A stretch of 64,000 nucleotides of DNA. Source: HK1 sp965220535 (GTDB lineage Bacteria; Pseudomonadota; Gammaproteobacteria; HK1). Every line of letters begins with the position of its first letter. The stretch's first letter is position 1. Positions 16,910-25,351 of this stretch are shown here, in pieces. The stretch lies in contig OZ244833.1 of NCBI GenBank assembly GCA_965220535.1, positions 1,984,001 to 2,048,000 of the forward strand, written 5' to 3'. The notes beneath the pieces are model-generated. The model saw nothing but the letters and a program-made list of their open reading frames with translations. It was not told the DNA's origin and searched no databases. The position numbers and the translations under genes were made by a program.

Positions 16910-16931
16910 GGGGCGGCTTGCAAGCCGCCCC
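16910..16931. terminator. Perfect 22-bp palindrome between the array and the SPFH gene
   Basis: GGGGCGGCTT-GC-AAGCCGCCCC is a perfect palindrome 36 bp after the SPFH stop. On the minus transcript it could end the nfeD-SPFH operon, but the following T-run is weak (ACCCTTTG). Confidence 0.5.
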
Positions 16932-16966
16932 GAAGCTTCGAAGGGTTGGATCTGTGAGATTCGACC

Positions 16967-18094
16967 TCAAAAATCGCTGTCGCGATCGTCTCGGAAGGGG
17001 GATTCGGAGGCGGGCGGGGTTGTCGGATCGCTGAAAGGAGAGGGGTTGACGCGTGTGCTCGAATCGTTCGTGCTACCGGTTGCCGGCGGCGGGGTGGTCG
17101 AGTCGGTGGTCTGTTTGCCGGTGCCGAGGGCTTTTTTCGATGTGCCGCCGCCGTTTCGATTTTGGTCCAAGGCGCTCATGGCGGTGGCAACCAGGCTTGC
17201 GATATTGCCTAAGTCGGTGGGCAAGATCAGGCTGTTGCTTTCTTGCGCCAAGCGACCGAACTGCTCGACGTATTGCTCGGCGACCCGCAGGCGGGCGGCG
17301 GTTTCTCCGCCTTCTTTCGAAAGGGCGATGGCGATATCGCTCAGTCCTTTGGCGGTGGCTCCGGCGATCAGTTCGATCTGGCGGGCGTTACCCTCGGCCT
17401 CGTTGATCAGTTTTTGTTTTTCGCCCTCGGAGATGCGGATGGCCTCGGTCATCAGGCCCTCGGCGCGATTGATGCGGGATTGTCGGTCGCCCTCGGAGAT
17501 GGCGATCTCGGCGCGTTTTTCCCGCTCGGCGCGCATCTGCTTTTCCATCGCTTCCATCACGGTTTGGGGCGGGGTGATATCGCGGATCTCGTAGCGCAAT
17601 ACTTTGACTCCCCAGTTCTGGGCGGCTTCGTCGATCGCCGAAACGACCTGTCGGTTGAGGGTCTCGCGCTCTTCGAAGGTTTTATCGAGTTCGATCTTGC
17701 CGATAGCGGAGCGCAGCGAGGTCTGTGCCATCTGGCTGGCGGCGAATTTATAGTTCTCGATGCCGTAAGCGCTCATACGCGAATCGAAAACTTGCATATA
17801 TAGAACGCCGTCGACGGTGACCATCACGTTGTCGGAGGTGATGCAATCCTGGGAGCCGATATCGATCACCTCTTCTTTGAGGCTGCGCCTATAGGCAACG
17901 ACATCGAGAAAGGGAAAGAGGAAGTGCAATCCGGCCGCAAGGGTGCGATTGAACTTGCCGAGTCTTTCGATCACGTATTCCGAACGCTGCGGCACGACCA
18001 CCGCGGTGTTGTAAAGCGTGAATATGACCAAGATGGCGATGACCGCCAGAACGACGAGCAACACCAGGTTGGTGCCTATGAGTTGATCCATCAT
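16967..18094 (-). CDS. SPFH/Band 7 (stomatin-like) membrane protein
   Basis: 375 residues: an N-terminal transmembrane anchor (about residues 8-30), a Band-7/SPFH domain (VPQRSEYVIERLGKFNRTL..., LRYEIRDITPP), a long charged helix (EKRAEIAISEGDRQSRINRAEG) and a low-complexity Ser/Thr/Pro tail. Family members form rings or cages in the inner membrane and work with NfeD proteins or FtsH. It is the second gene of an nfeD-SPFH operon with a 4-bp ATGA overlap, the standard pairing. Confidence 0.93.
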   Translation of the reverse strand: MMDQLIGTNLVLLVVLAVIAILVIFTLYNTAVVVPQRSEYVIERLGKFNRTLAAGLHFLFPFLDVVAYRRSLKEEVIDIGSQDCITSDNVMVTVDGVLYMQVFDSRMSAYGIENYKFAASQMAQTSLRSAIGKIELDKTFEERETLNRQVVSAIDEAAQNWGVKVLRYEIRDITPPQTVMEAMEKQMRAEREKRAEIAISEGDRQSRINRAEGLMTEAIRISEGEKQKLINEAEGNARQIELIAGATAKGLSDIAIALSKEGGETAARLRVAEQYVEQFGRLAQESNSLILPTDLGNIASLVATAMSALDQNRNGGGTSKKALGTGKQTTDSTTPPPATGSTNDSSTRVNPSPFSDPTTPPASESPFRDDRDSDF

Positions 18095-18546
18095 GACTTC
18101 ATCTCCTTGACTTTGATGATGGTTGCGCTGGATTCGTCAACGGAAACGACCACGACGGGGGTTCCGACCGCGATCGGCTGATCGGCTACGGCAGGCCAGG
18201 TGCTCCCGAGGCCTTGGATGCGCCCGGTGCCGACGGCGGGGATGGCTTCCACCACCTCGGCGTGCTGACCGATGCGCCGGTCGGTGCTGTCCAAACCGAC
18301 GGTATCGCCTTTGAAGGTGCGTTTGAAATACCTTCGAAGCGTCAAGATCAAGACGACCGAGGCGATGGTGAAGATCAATATCTGGGCATTGAACGATACG
18401 TCGAAGGCCCATATCGCCAGCGCCACCAGCCAAGCCGCGATGCCGAAAAAGATCACGATGAAGCCGGGCAAGAGGAGCTCGGAGAATATGAGCACGGCTC
18501 CGACCAAAAACCATGTCAGAGCGATGTATTGGGTGATCCATTCCAT
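18091..18546 (-). CDS. NfeD-family membrane protein
   Basis: 151 residues from ATG 18546 (AAGGAA upstream), starting MEWITQYIALTWFLVGAVLI. It has three to four transmembrane segments followed by a C-terminal OB-fold (GRIQGLGSTWPAVADQPIAVG). A longer frame to 18660 would add Arg/Lys-rich repeat-encoded sequence and is unlikely. Functions with the overlapping SPFH gene. Confidence 0.9.
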   Translation of the reverse strand: MEWITQYIALTWFLVGAVLIFSELLLPGFIVIFFGIAAWLVALAIWAFDVSFNAQILIFTIASVVLILTLRRYFKRTFKGDTVGLDSTDRRIGQHAEVVEAIPAVGTGRIQGLGSTWPAVADQPIAVGTPVVVVSVDESSATIIKVKEMKS

Positions 18547-18562
18547 GGATGCTTTTCCTTGT

Positions 18563-18610
18563 CTTTGATCGGATCTTTGATCGGGCTTTCGATCGGGCTT
18601 TCGATCGCGC
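18563..18610. repeat. 12-bp tandem repeat, four copies
   Basis: Four consecutive 12-mers (TTTGATCGGATC, TTTGATCGGGCT, TTCGATCGGGCT, TTCGATCGCGCA) immediately upstream of the nfeD start. One of several short tandem arrays in spacers of core genes. Confidence 0.8.
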
Positions 18611-18700
18611 AAGCTTTCTTGGCACCCGCCGACGATGGCGTCGACAACGCCACGAGCCACGGCGGATCGCGAGTCGTCAAAAAGGGATGCGAGCGCTTTG

Positions 18701-19111
18701 CTAAGGGTCGGATTTCGGGCGATTCCGAATCGCTTGGAGGGCGGCTTCGAGCACGACGATCTTTCGATCGGACCCTTGGCTTCGTCCCAATCGCTCGCCG
18801 TTCAAGCCGACGACGGCGAGGGTGCGATCCGGCTTGACCGACAGTTCGAAGTCGTAGCCGAGTTCGAGCATCCGATCGAGAACCTGCATATTCTGGGCTT
18901 CGTCGCGGTCGGGACGCCAAGAGAACTCGCTCATCACCGGATCGCCCTCGGCGGTGTGCCAAACCGGAACTCTTTGCTCGCTTGCCCACGCAATCGAAAC
19001 GACCTGCCAGCAGAAGATCTTTTGCGCGGCCTTTTTACTAAGGTCGGGGTCGGATTGGCCGGTTTCAAGCGCATCGCCTTCGCCGTGCGGTGCGGATTGC
19101 GGGTTGTTCAT
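18701..19111 (-). CDS. Hypothetical protein, intact member of a tandem duplicate pair
   Basis: 136 residues. The middle reads AAQKIFCWQVVSIAWASEQR, then MSEFSWRPDRDEAQNMQVLD, RMLELGYDFELSVKPDRTLAVV and a helical end (EAALQAIRNRPKSDP). The layout recalls phage-type ABA-sandwich proteins, a guess only. The start at 19111 is supported because the duplicate upstream begins at the same relative point; no good ribosome site is visible. Confidence 0.6.
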   Translation of the reverse strand: MNNPQSAPHGEGDALETGQSDPDLSKKAAQKIFCWQVVSIAWASEQRVPVWHTAEGDPVMSEFSWRPDRDEAQNMQVLDRMLELGYDFELSVKPDRTLAVVGLNGERLGRSQGSDRKIVVLEAALQAIRNRPKSDP

Positions 19112-19452
19112 GCTCTGTTGCCCGGGCGAAAGGAGTGCGGTCCGGCTTGGCCGATCGTTCGAGGTCGTGGCCGAGAGCGAGCGTTCGATCGACGATCTGT
19201 ATGTTCCGGGCTTCGTCGCGATCTTAGGCGCCAAGAGAACTCGCTCATCGCCGGGTCGCCCTCGGCGGGGTGCCGAACCGGAACTCTTCGCTCGCTTGCC
19301 CACGCAATCGGGGCGACCTGCCGGCATCCGATCTTTTGCGCGGCCTCGGTGCAAAAATCGAGGTCGGGGTCGGGGTCGGGGTCGGCTCCGGATTGACCGG
19401 TTTCGAACACACCGCCGTCGCCGACCACCGGCGCGGATTGCGGGCTGTTCAT
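19112..19452 (-). pseudogene. Frameshifted tandem duplicate of the 18701-19111 gene
   Basis: It starts MNSPQSAPVVGDGGVFETGQ and matches the downstream copy through MSEFSWRL. Then a one-base insertion near 19220 (GGCGCCTAAGATCGCGACG against GGCGTCCCGACCGCGACG) shifts the frame. The homologous tail continues in another frame (EARNIQIVDRTLALGHDLER) and is cut off where the intact copy begins. A run of GTCGGG hexamers near 19363-19385 expands a DPDPD stretch. Confidence 0.75.
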
Positions 19453-19654
19453 GCTCTTCTCATGATCTTCTTACGATCTTCGCAAGAGGCGAATCTTTCG
19501 GATTGCGCACTCGAAATTCGGCTCGACATTCGATTCGCTTTCGGCTCGCTTTCGGACTGATTTCGCAAAAGCGTTTGCCCGGCGTTCGCGTCGGCACGAA
19601 CGCGAACGCCATGGTCTCGTCGATGCTCGAGAAAGCGATCGATCTCGCGCTTGT

Positions 19655-20935
19655 TCAGTGTTTCGCGATTTCCTTGGCAACCACGTCGAAGGCTTTCAAG
19701 GTGAGTTCGATATCCTCGTCGGTATGGGCGACGGAAACATAGAACTTGCTGCCGGCCTTGATCACTCCGTGCTGCGCCAATAGGTTGTTGAACATCGAGA
19801 GTTTTTTCTTGTCCCCGTTTTCGACCGACCAATAATCGACGATCGGGGCGCCGGTAAAGACGATCTCGAAAAGACAAGGCTCGCCGGTGATCTGCGCCTC
19901 GACGCCCGCATCGCGCATCGCGTTGCCGAGCCCCTCCATCAGCTGCCGACCGTTTTCGAAAAGGCGCTCGTAGGCATCGCCTCGGCTCAAGACATCGAGG
20001 GTCGCAAGCCCGGCGCTGGCGGCCATCGGATTCCCGTTGAGGGTTCCGATCTGCGGCAAAAAGCGCTCCGGTCCCACGGCCGCGGCATCGAAATGCTGCA
20101 TGATATCTTCGCGCCCGGCAAGGCCCGCCAAGGGGAAGCCGCCGCCCACGATCTTGCCGACGGTGCATAGATCCGGCACCACTTGATAGAACTCCTGTCC
20201 CCCGCCGTAAGCGAGCCGGAAACCGGTGACGATCTCGTCGAAGACCAGCGGGATCTCGTATTTTTCGGTCAGCTCGCGCACCCCTTGAAGGAAGCCGGGA
20301 CGCGGCGGGATGATGCGTTGCAAGGGCTCCATCACCACTCCGGCGAGGGCGTCGTGATGCTCCTCGACGATGGCCCTGACCGCCTCCAAATCGTTATAGG
20401 GGGCGACCAGGATTTCGTCTTCGATCACCGCCGGGATGCCGGCGGAGTCCGGAATGGGGGAGGTGCCGTTGGCGTGTCGCTTGGGGGCCAGGCTCATCAG
20501 GGCGTATTCGTTCATCCCGTGATAGCCGCCTTCGAATTTGAGGATCTTCGAGCGCCCGCGAAAAGCCCTCACCGCCCGCATCGCGTAGAGGGTGGCTTCG
20601 GATCCGCTGCTGGTATAGCGCACCTTTTCGGCGCACGGCATCGCTTTGCATATCGCCTCGGCCAAGAGGATGCCCGGAGGGCTGTTGGCGAAAAAAGTCG
20701 CGCCGCGCTCGAGTTGGGCTCGCACCGCCTCCATCACTTCGGGATGGTTATGTCCCAAGAGCATCGGACCCGATCCCAATAGATAGTCGACATATTCTCG
20801 TCCCGATGCGTCCCGGACACGCCCGCCTTTGCCCTCGACAATCACGAACTCCGGGGCGTTTCCGAAACTGCCCCCGGGAAGATAGTTTTGGGCCTTTTCG
20901 CGCAGTTCGGCCTCGGCGAGGGTTGTCTGTTCCAT
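19655..20935 (-). CDS. Class III aminotransferase, glutamate-1-semialdehyde aminomutase-like
   Basis: 426 residues, PLP fold-type I. Seen: YVDYLLGSGPMLLGHNHPEV near the N-terminus, SSGSEATLYAMRAVRAF (cofactor phosphate binding), FDEIVTGFRLAYGG (the PLP-ring Asp), and the Schiff-base Lys in GKIVGGGFPLAG. Length and motifs fit the GSA-aminomutase subgroup, but many such proteins act on other substrates, so hemL is not assigned. No partner gene nearby indicates the pathway. Confidence 0.9.
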   Translation of the reverse strand: MEQTTLAEAELREKAQNYLPGGSFGNAPEFVIVEGKGGRVRDASGREYVDYLLGSGPMLLGHNHPEVMEAVRAQLERGATFFANSPPGILLAEAICKAMPCAEKVRYTSSGSEATLYAMRAVRAFRGRSKILKFEGGYHGMNEYALMSLAPKRHANGTSPIPDSAGIPAVIEDEILVAPYNDLEAVRAIVEEHHDALAGVVMEPLQRIIPPRPGFLQGVRELTEKYEIPLVFDEIVTGFRLAYGGGQEFYQVVPDLCTVGKIVGGGFPLAGLAGREDIMQHFDAAAVGPERFLPQIGTLNGNPMAASAGLATLDVLSRGDAYERLFENGRQLMEGLGNAMRDAGVEAQITGEPCLFEIVFTGAPIVDYWSVENGDKKKLSMFNNLLAQHGVIKAGSKFYVSVAHTDEDIELTLKAFDVVAKEIAKH

Positions 20936-21317
20936 GGCTGCTCTCTCCGCATCGACGAAAAAAGAAAAATTTCGGTAGAAGCCGGCAAAAAGCGCATCGA
21001 TCGACGCTTTCGTCGAAGCGCCTTTCGGCTCGGGCGGGAATGATAGTACGAATCAAGGGATCGCGGGCTATCCTTTCGGTCGATCGCGTCGGGATCGGCC
21101 GGGATTCGCGTCGGGATTCGCGTCGAGAAAGCCCCGCGGAAGGGTATTTCCCGCGCCTTCGAGCGAAGGCTCGATCCGAGCGAGCAGCGGCGGCCTCGAT
21201 CTTCTGAGCGATACCCCCTTGCGAGCCTGAGTTCGAAGCTGCGTGCTGAAAGTGCGCCCGCTCACCGACCGAACGAAGTCCCCGCACCCGCTCGCGCGGG
21301 CGTAAGGGAGACCCGCT
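20936..21317. other. Gene-free spacer upstream of the aminotransferase
   Basis: GC-rich spacer with short GGGATTCGCGTC repeats around 21105-21122. No convincing ORF, RNA or terminator. It should contain the promoter of the minus-strand aminotransferase, which I could not pin down. Confidence 0.5.
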
Positions 21318-21583
21318 ATGAATCCCGGCATCGCCGGCATCGCGCTGATGATCTTCGACCGCTGATCTTCGACTGCGCCTATTTCGCCGCAGGCTTCGGC
21401 AATCCCTTCGTCTACTGGCCGATCCTCTCGCTGATCGCAATCTCCGCTCTCTTCGGGCTCTTAGCCGCCGCCGAGCGATAAGCGACGTTCAACAAACGCG
21501 GGCCGGAAAGGCTCGAAGAACTGCAACGCGGGCGACTGCGAGACCGCGAGCCACACCCACCGGGGCTGCGCGAGCCGCGCTGA
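21318..21583 (+). pseudogene. KINES-family small membrane protein, decayed copy
   Basis: AGGGAG lies 7 nt before the ATG. It reads MNPGIAGIALMIFD, then a short duplication (GATCTTCGAC repeated after CG) shifts the frame. It continues CAYFAAGFGNPFVYWPILS to AAER, an in-frame TAA, and then ATFNKRGPERLEELQRGRL in the same frame. This matches end to end the intact protein at 22863-23129 (AKRQAKINESVLLRLDEINR); the TAA stands where that protein has Gln. Confidence 0.75.
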
Positions 21584-21622
21584 ATCGCGGGCTTTGCCTA
21601 CCGACTTCGAAGGGAGATCGCC

Positions 21623-21770
21623 ATGCACCCGCGCTTTGTCTTGACCTTGCCCTTGACGCTTGACGCTTGCCTTCGTCGCCATAGTCGAAGGTCTCCGCGA
21701 GCCGCCGTCAAACTGGCACAAGCCCGCGCCGAATACGAGCGAGCATCCGTCGAACCAGATCGAACCAATG
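21623..21770 (+). pseudogene. Degraded copy of the 'AQARAEYERA' small exported protein
   Basis: GGGAG lies 6 nt before the ATG. MHPRFVLTLPL continues, after a TTGACGC-TTGACGC duplication, in another frame as TLAFVAIVEGLREPPSN, and then LAQARAEYERAS in the first frame. The intact relative at 56982 reads MRPVLPLLTLGVPIFAVVEH and later AQARAEYERAG. Two frameshifts make this copy non-functional, though the tail stays open into the 262-bp repeat. Confidence 0.5.
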
Positions 21771-22262
21771 CCGACAACGAGCGAGGCCTTGCAGAAATCG
21801 TACGAGCCGGGGAGGGCGAGTTCTTCGCCGAGGTACTCGTACGAGCCGCCGATGCGGGCGACGAATTCGCCGCGTCGTTCTTAGGAAGGGGGTTAGCCGA
21901 CGACGGCGATCACGATCCAGCAAGATTCGTACTCTTTCGGACTCGGTGGACAGCGCTTTCGAGCCGGGGCCGGGGACGAGCGAGCCCGCACCGAATACGA
22001 GCGAGCATCCGCTGAACCAGACCGAACCAATGCCGACAACGAGCGAGGCCTCGCCGAGATCGTACGAGCCGGGGAGGGCGAGTTCTTCGCCGACGTACTC
22101 GTACGAGCCGCCGACGCGGGCGACGAATTCGCCGCGTCGTTCTTAGGAAGGGGGTTAGCCGACGACGGGGATCGCGATCCAGCAAGATTCATACTCTTTC
22201 GGACTCGGCGGACAACACTTTGGAGCCGGGGTCGGGGACGAGCGAGCCCGCGCCGAACACAT
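21731..22262. repeat. 262-bp tandem repeat, two full units and the start of a third
   Basis: GAATACGAGCGAGCATCCG recurs at 21731 and 21993, and a degraded GAACACATACGAAC at 22255, a constant 262-bp period with only scattered substitutions. The plus frame inside reads NADNERGLAEIVRAGEGEFF and AADAGDEFAASFLGRGL in both units, so the unit may derive from coding sequence of the accessory element. Bases 22263-22400 hold no further gene. Confidence 0.85.
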
Positions 22263-22400
22263 ACGAACTCTTTTAGAAAGGGTGGACTTAGGAGTCGATT
22301 TTAGGAATCGATTTCAGGAATGGGAGAGACAACGCCTGCGCAAGGTTGATTGCGATGCGAGCAAGCGAATCGGCACGGACTTCGAGCGAGCGGGCGAGGA

Positions 22401-22950
22401 CTTATGATTGCCCGTGCCGACGCGCCGAAGGGTCGCGAGGCGACGCTTGCCCTGCCCGCGCCTCGAGTCCTTGCCGTGCTTGCGGTATTTCTTGCCTTGA
22501 CGCCGGGGGAAGGCCCGGCGAGCAGGGGATAGGATGCTCTTCGACGATGCACCGGCGTTATGCCTTGCGCTCGGATTCAGCGCGGCGTTCGTCGCGGTCT
22601 CAAATAAGCCCGCGATTTATCTCTTCGATGCGCATGAAGAGACTCTTGTTTATCTTCGATTGACGGGTGGCGCTGGACGACGACCCGAGGAGCGCGGCGA
22701 TAGAACTTATGATTGCCCGTGCCGACGCGCCGAAGGGTCGCGGGGCGACGCTTGCCCTACCCGCGCCTCGAGTCCTTGCCGTGCTCGCGGTGTTTCTTGC
22801 CTTGACGCCGGGGGAAGGCCCGGCGAGCAGGGGATACGATGCTCTTCGACGATGCGCCGGCGTTATGCGTCGCGCTCGGATTCGTCGCGGTGTTCGTCGC
22901 GGATGCGGATGAGCCCGCGATTGATTTCGTCGAGTCGCAGCAGCACGCTT
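22401..22950. repeat. 305-bp tandem duplication containing a small hydrophobic ORF
   Basis: CTTATGATTGCCCGTGCC recurs at 22401 and 22706 and similarity continues for about 240 bp. On the plus strand each unit has an ORF starting MIARADAPKGR followed by a hydrophobic stretch (VLAVLAVFLALTPGEG); in the first unit it stops by TAG at 22530 (42 residues), while the second has TAC and runs on. On the minus strand each unit contains the C-terminal half of a KINES-family gene, one broken and one intact. The plus ORF is only a weak gene candidate. Confidence 0.8.
22558..22662 (-). pseudogene. KINES-family tail fragment
   Basis: The minus frame reads QSKINKSLFMRIEEINRGLI, an in-frame TGA, then DERRAESERKA and stop. 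It aligns with the C-terminus of the intact 22863-23129 protein but lacks the membrane segment. It lies in the first unit of the 305-bp duplication. Confidence 0.7.
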
Positions 22951-23129
22951 TCATTGATCTTCGCTTGTCGCTTGGCGGCGAGCGACGCCCCGACGATTGC
23001 GAACATGACGATCACCGACACCACGCACCAATAAAAGATCGGGTTGCCGGGATCGACGATGAGCGGATAGATCGCGAAATATACGTTGTCGAAGACAATC
23101 AGCGCGAGCACGGCGATTACGGGGTTCAT
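22863..23129 (-). CDS. KINES-family small membrane protein (intact)
   Basis: 88 residues: two hydrophobic segments (IAVLALIVFDNVYFAIYPL and FYWCVVSVIVMFAIVGASLA), then a basic hinge KRQAKINES and a charged helix LLRLDEINRGLIRIRDE. The plan resembles small phage membrane proteins such as holin or spanin accessory proteins, but no family is recognised. The ATG overlaps the stop of the gene upstream (ATGA). At least four broken relatives lie in this window (21318, 22558, 30165, 40931). Confidence 0.75.
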   Translation of the reverse strand: MNPVIAVLALIVFDNVYFAIYPLIVDPGNPIFYWCVVSVIVMFAIVGASLAAKRQAKINESVLLRLDEINRGLIRIRDEHRDESERDA

Positions 23130-23548
23130 GGCGTCGGCTCCGAGTCGGCGATCAGACCGAGCGACGCGGCGATCTCGCGCTCGGTGTCGTCGTCCAGTAC
23201 TTCGGTGGGATAGTGGGTATCGATGCGTCCGACGCAGATGCGCGTTTTGGTGAGCGTCGGGTCGCTCGCGCGGCGAAGACGGACGGCTTCTTCGGCGGTC
23301 GGCAATCGGATGCTTTCCGTCCAATAGGGCGCAGGTTCGACGGCGTACTCGCTGCGCTCGGGCAGGTCGGACGCCATCGACAACGCGATATAACAATCTG
23401 CTTCGGTTTCGTCGTCGCAGTAATCGACCAGTTGCTTATCGAGCGTGCCGTCTGCGTTCTTGGTGATAAGGACGACGGCGAAACTTTGGCGTCGTCTTTG
23501 GATGATGTAAACGCTCGCGGGCGGCAGTTCGGCGATGGTGTCGTTCAT
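23126..23548 (-). CDS. Hypothetical soluble protein of the accessory cassette
   Basis: 140 residues, acidic, probably beta-rich at the N-terminus (SVYIIQRRRQSFAVVLITKN) followed by YCDDETEADCYIALSMASDL and helices. Middle gene of a three-gene minus-strand set (23788-22863), coupled to the KINES gene by ATGA. A truncated relative with the same order relative to a KINES tail is at 30238-30459. No function recognised. Confidence 0.7.
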   Translation of the reverse strand: MNDTIAELPPASVYIIQRRRQSFAVVLITKNADGTLDKQLVDYCDDETEADCYIALSMASDLPERSEYAVEPAPYWTESIRLPTAEEAVRLRRASDPTLTKTRICVGRIDTHYPTEVLDDDTEREIAASLGLIADSEPTP

Positions 23549-23560
23549 GTCGGGCTCCGT

Positions 23561-23788
23561 TCAGCGGGGGCGACGCATCGCGAGCGCGTCGGCGGGCGAG
23601 CGATAGGGTTGCACCACCAGCAAGCGACCGGCGATCTCGCCGAACAATGCCCGGCTCGCGCGGTGCGCTTCGTCTTCGGTCGCGAAGACGGGGGCATTGG
23701 CATCGGGCACCGGCGACCCGTCGGGGCGCACGGCTTGCGAGCGATGGACGCGCCGAGCGTGGCTCGCGACAAGGCACTCCGCGAACAT
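23561..23788 (-). CDS. Hypothetical protein, first gene of the accessory cassette; start uncertain
   Basis: 75 residues from the ATG at 23788 (MFAECLVASHARRVHRSQAV, then FATEDEAHRASRALFGEIAG and LLVVQPYRSPADAL). The frame stays open upstream with protein-like sequence (KVYISDISGETSDAA) but has no good start before entering the divergent proC promoter region. Either the true start is upstream and non-canonical or the 5' end was lost. The stop is 12 bp before the next gene. Confidence 0.5.
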   Translation of the reverse strand: MFAECLVASHARRVHRSQAVRPDGSPVPDANAPVFATEDEAHRASRALFGEIAGRLLVVQPYRSPADALAMRRPR

Positions 23789-23938
23789 CGCCGCATCGCT
23801 CGTTTCGCCGCTTATATCGCTAATATAAACTTTCGCTCGAAAGTGCCGAGCGCGGGCGCCCCCCCGAGGCTTCCGCCGCCGGTGCCGGACGATGCGAAAT
23901 TTTCTTTTTCTCTTCGATGCGCGAGGCTTCGAAATCCC

Positions 23939-24763
23939 ATGAGCAATTCGGATATCGGCTTTATCGGTGGCGGCAATATGGCCACCAGTTTGATCGGAGG
24001 GCTGATCGCGAAGGGTTTTTCCCCGAAGACCATCTGCGTTTCGGACCCCGACGCCGCCCGGCTCGATCACCTACGCCAACGCTTCGGCGTCGATACCGGC
24101 AGCGATAACGCGAAGCCCGCCGCCTGCCCCACGGTGGTGTTGGCGGTCAAACCGCAGATCATGCGCGAGGTGGCAACGGCACTGGCCCCGACCTTGGAAG
24201 GGCGCAATCCCCTCTTGGTCTCGATCGCCGCCGGGGTGCGGGTATCGGATATCGATCGCTGGGCGGGAGGCGGCAAAGCCATCGTAAGGACGATGCCGAA
24301 TACCCCGGCTTTGGTGGGCTGCGGCGCCACCGCGCTGTTCGCCAACGATCAAGTGGATGCGGCGCAGCGCACCGCCGCCGACGATATTCTGCAGGCGGCG
24401 GGGATCACCTTATGGGTGGACGACGAAGGGCTGCTCGATGCGGTAACCGCGCTTTCCGGCAGCGGACCGGCCTACTTCTTCTTGTTGATGGAAATCATGC
24501 AAGCGGCGGGGGTGTCGATGGGCTTGGATCGGGCCACCGCCAAACGACTGACCCTGCAAACGGCTCTCGGCGCCGCTCGCATCGCTTTGGACGAGGACGA
24601 GGATCCCGCGGTTTTGCGCGAGCGGGTCACTTCCCCTAAGGGCACGACCGAGCGGGCCATCGTCGCCATGCGAGAAGGCGGTATCGAGGCGCTGGTCGAA
24701 CGGGGAATAACGGCCGCGCAGCGACGGTCGGTGGAACTCGGGGACGCCTTGGGCACAGAGTGA
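23939..24763 (+). CDS. proC: Pyrroline-5-carboxylate reductase
   Basis: 274 residues, last step of proline synthesis. The NAD(P)-binding loop GFIGGGNMATSLIGG is at residues 7-21, followed by VLAVKPQ, RTMPNTPALVG and the signature SGSGPAYFFLLMEIMQAAG. The ATG at 23939 gives family-normal length; a much longer frame from 23213 overlaps minus-strand genes and is rejected. yggT follows 12 bp later, a common gammaproteobacterial order. Confidence 0.97.
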   Translation: MSNSDIGFIGGGNMATSLIGGLIAKGFSPKTICVSDPDAARLDHLRQRFGVDTGSDNAKPAACPTVVLAVKPQIMREVATALAPTLEGRNPLLVSIAAGVRVSDIDRWAGGGKAIVRTMPNTPALVGCGATALFANDQVDAAQRTAADDILQAAGITLWVDDEGLLDAVTALSGSGPAYFFLLMEIMQAAGVSMGLDRATAKRLTLQTALGAARIALDEDEDPAVLRERVTSPKGTTERAIVAMREGGIEALVERGITAAQRRSVELGDALGTE

Positions 24764-24775
24764 GGACTGCCGATC

Positions 24776-25351
24776 ATGACCGGACCTGTCAACAATGCAC
24801 TGGTTTTTCTCATCCAAAGCGTTATCGGTGCCTACATCCTGATCGTCATGCTGCGCCTGCTCTTGCAATGGGTCAGGGCGGATATCCACAACCCCGTTTC
24901 GCAATTCGTCATCCGCGCCACCGAACCGACGCGCGCACCTTTCAAACGCTTGCTCCCCACGATCGGGAGACTCGACGGCGCGTGCGTCGTCTTGCTGCTG
25001 ATCTTGCAATCGGCCGAAGTCCTGCTCGTCAGCGTCATCACCGGCAACCTCGTTCCCTCGACGCCGGCGCTGGCGCTCTTCTCCCTGGCCGAGATATTGC
25101 AGCTCGCCTTGAACGTATTCTTGTTCTCGATACTGATCGAAGTGATCATGAGTTGGATCAGTCCCTACGCCCGCAATCCCGTCTTGATGTTGGTGCACAG
25201 CATCAACTACCCGCTCTTGGCACCCGCCCGGCGCCGCATTCCGCCGCTCTCGGGTATCGACCTTTCGCCGATCGTCGTCCTTTTGGCGCTGCAGTTGGGA
25301 AATATTTTGATCGTCGCCCCGCTGCGCGGACAGGCCATCGCGATGTGGTGA
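24776..25351 (+). CDS. YggT-family membrane protein
   Basis: 191 residues with two repeats of the YGGT membrane unit (LIQSVIGAYILIVMLRLLLQ and LFSILIEVIMSWISPYARNP), each followed by the family's PxR pattern (TEPTRAPFKRLLP, LAPARRRIPPLSGIDLSPI). An inner-membrane protein of uncertain role (osmotic stress, cell division), in operon with proC. Confidence 0.93.
   Translation: MTGPVNNALVFLIQSVIGAYILIVMLRLLLQWVRADIHNPVSQFVIRATEPTRAPFKRLLPTIGRLDGACVVLLLILQSAEVLLVSVITGNLVPSTPALALFSLAEILQLALNVFLFSILIEVIMSWISPYARNPVLMLVHSINYPLLAPARRRIPPLSGIDLSPIVVLLALQLGNILIVAPLRGQAIAMW

Noticed and set aside
16967..18546. SPFH/NfeD pair as part of the defence system
   Set aside because: This is a widespread housekeeping pair and is separated from the array by a palindromic terminator-like element.
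22534..23213. Plus-strand ORFs over the KINES genes (starting MLFDDAPAL)
   Set aside because: They are mirror frames of the KINES tail; at 40931 the same family is coded on the other relative strand and only the KINES frame stays consistent.
23213..23938. N-terminal 242-codon extension of ProC
   Set aside because: It overlaps minus-strand cassette genes and exceeds the family length; ATG 23939 gives the normal N-terminus.
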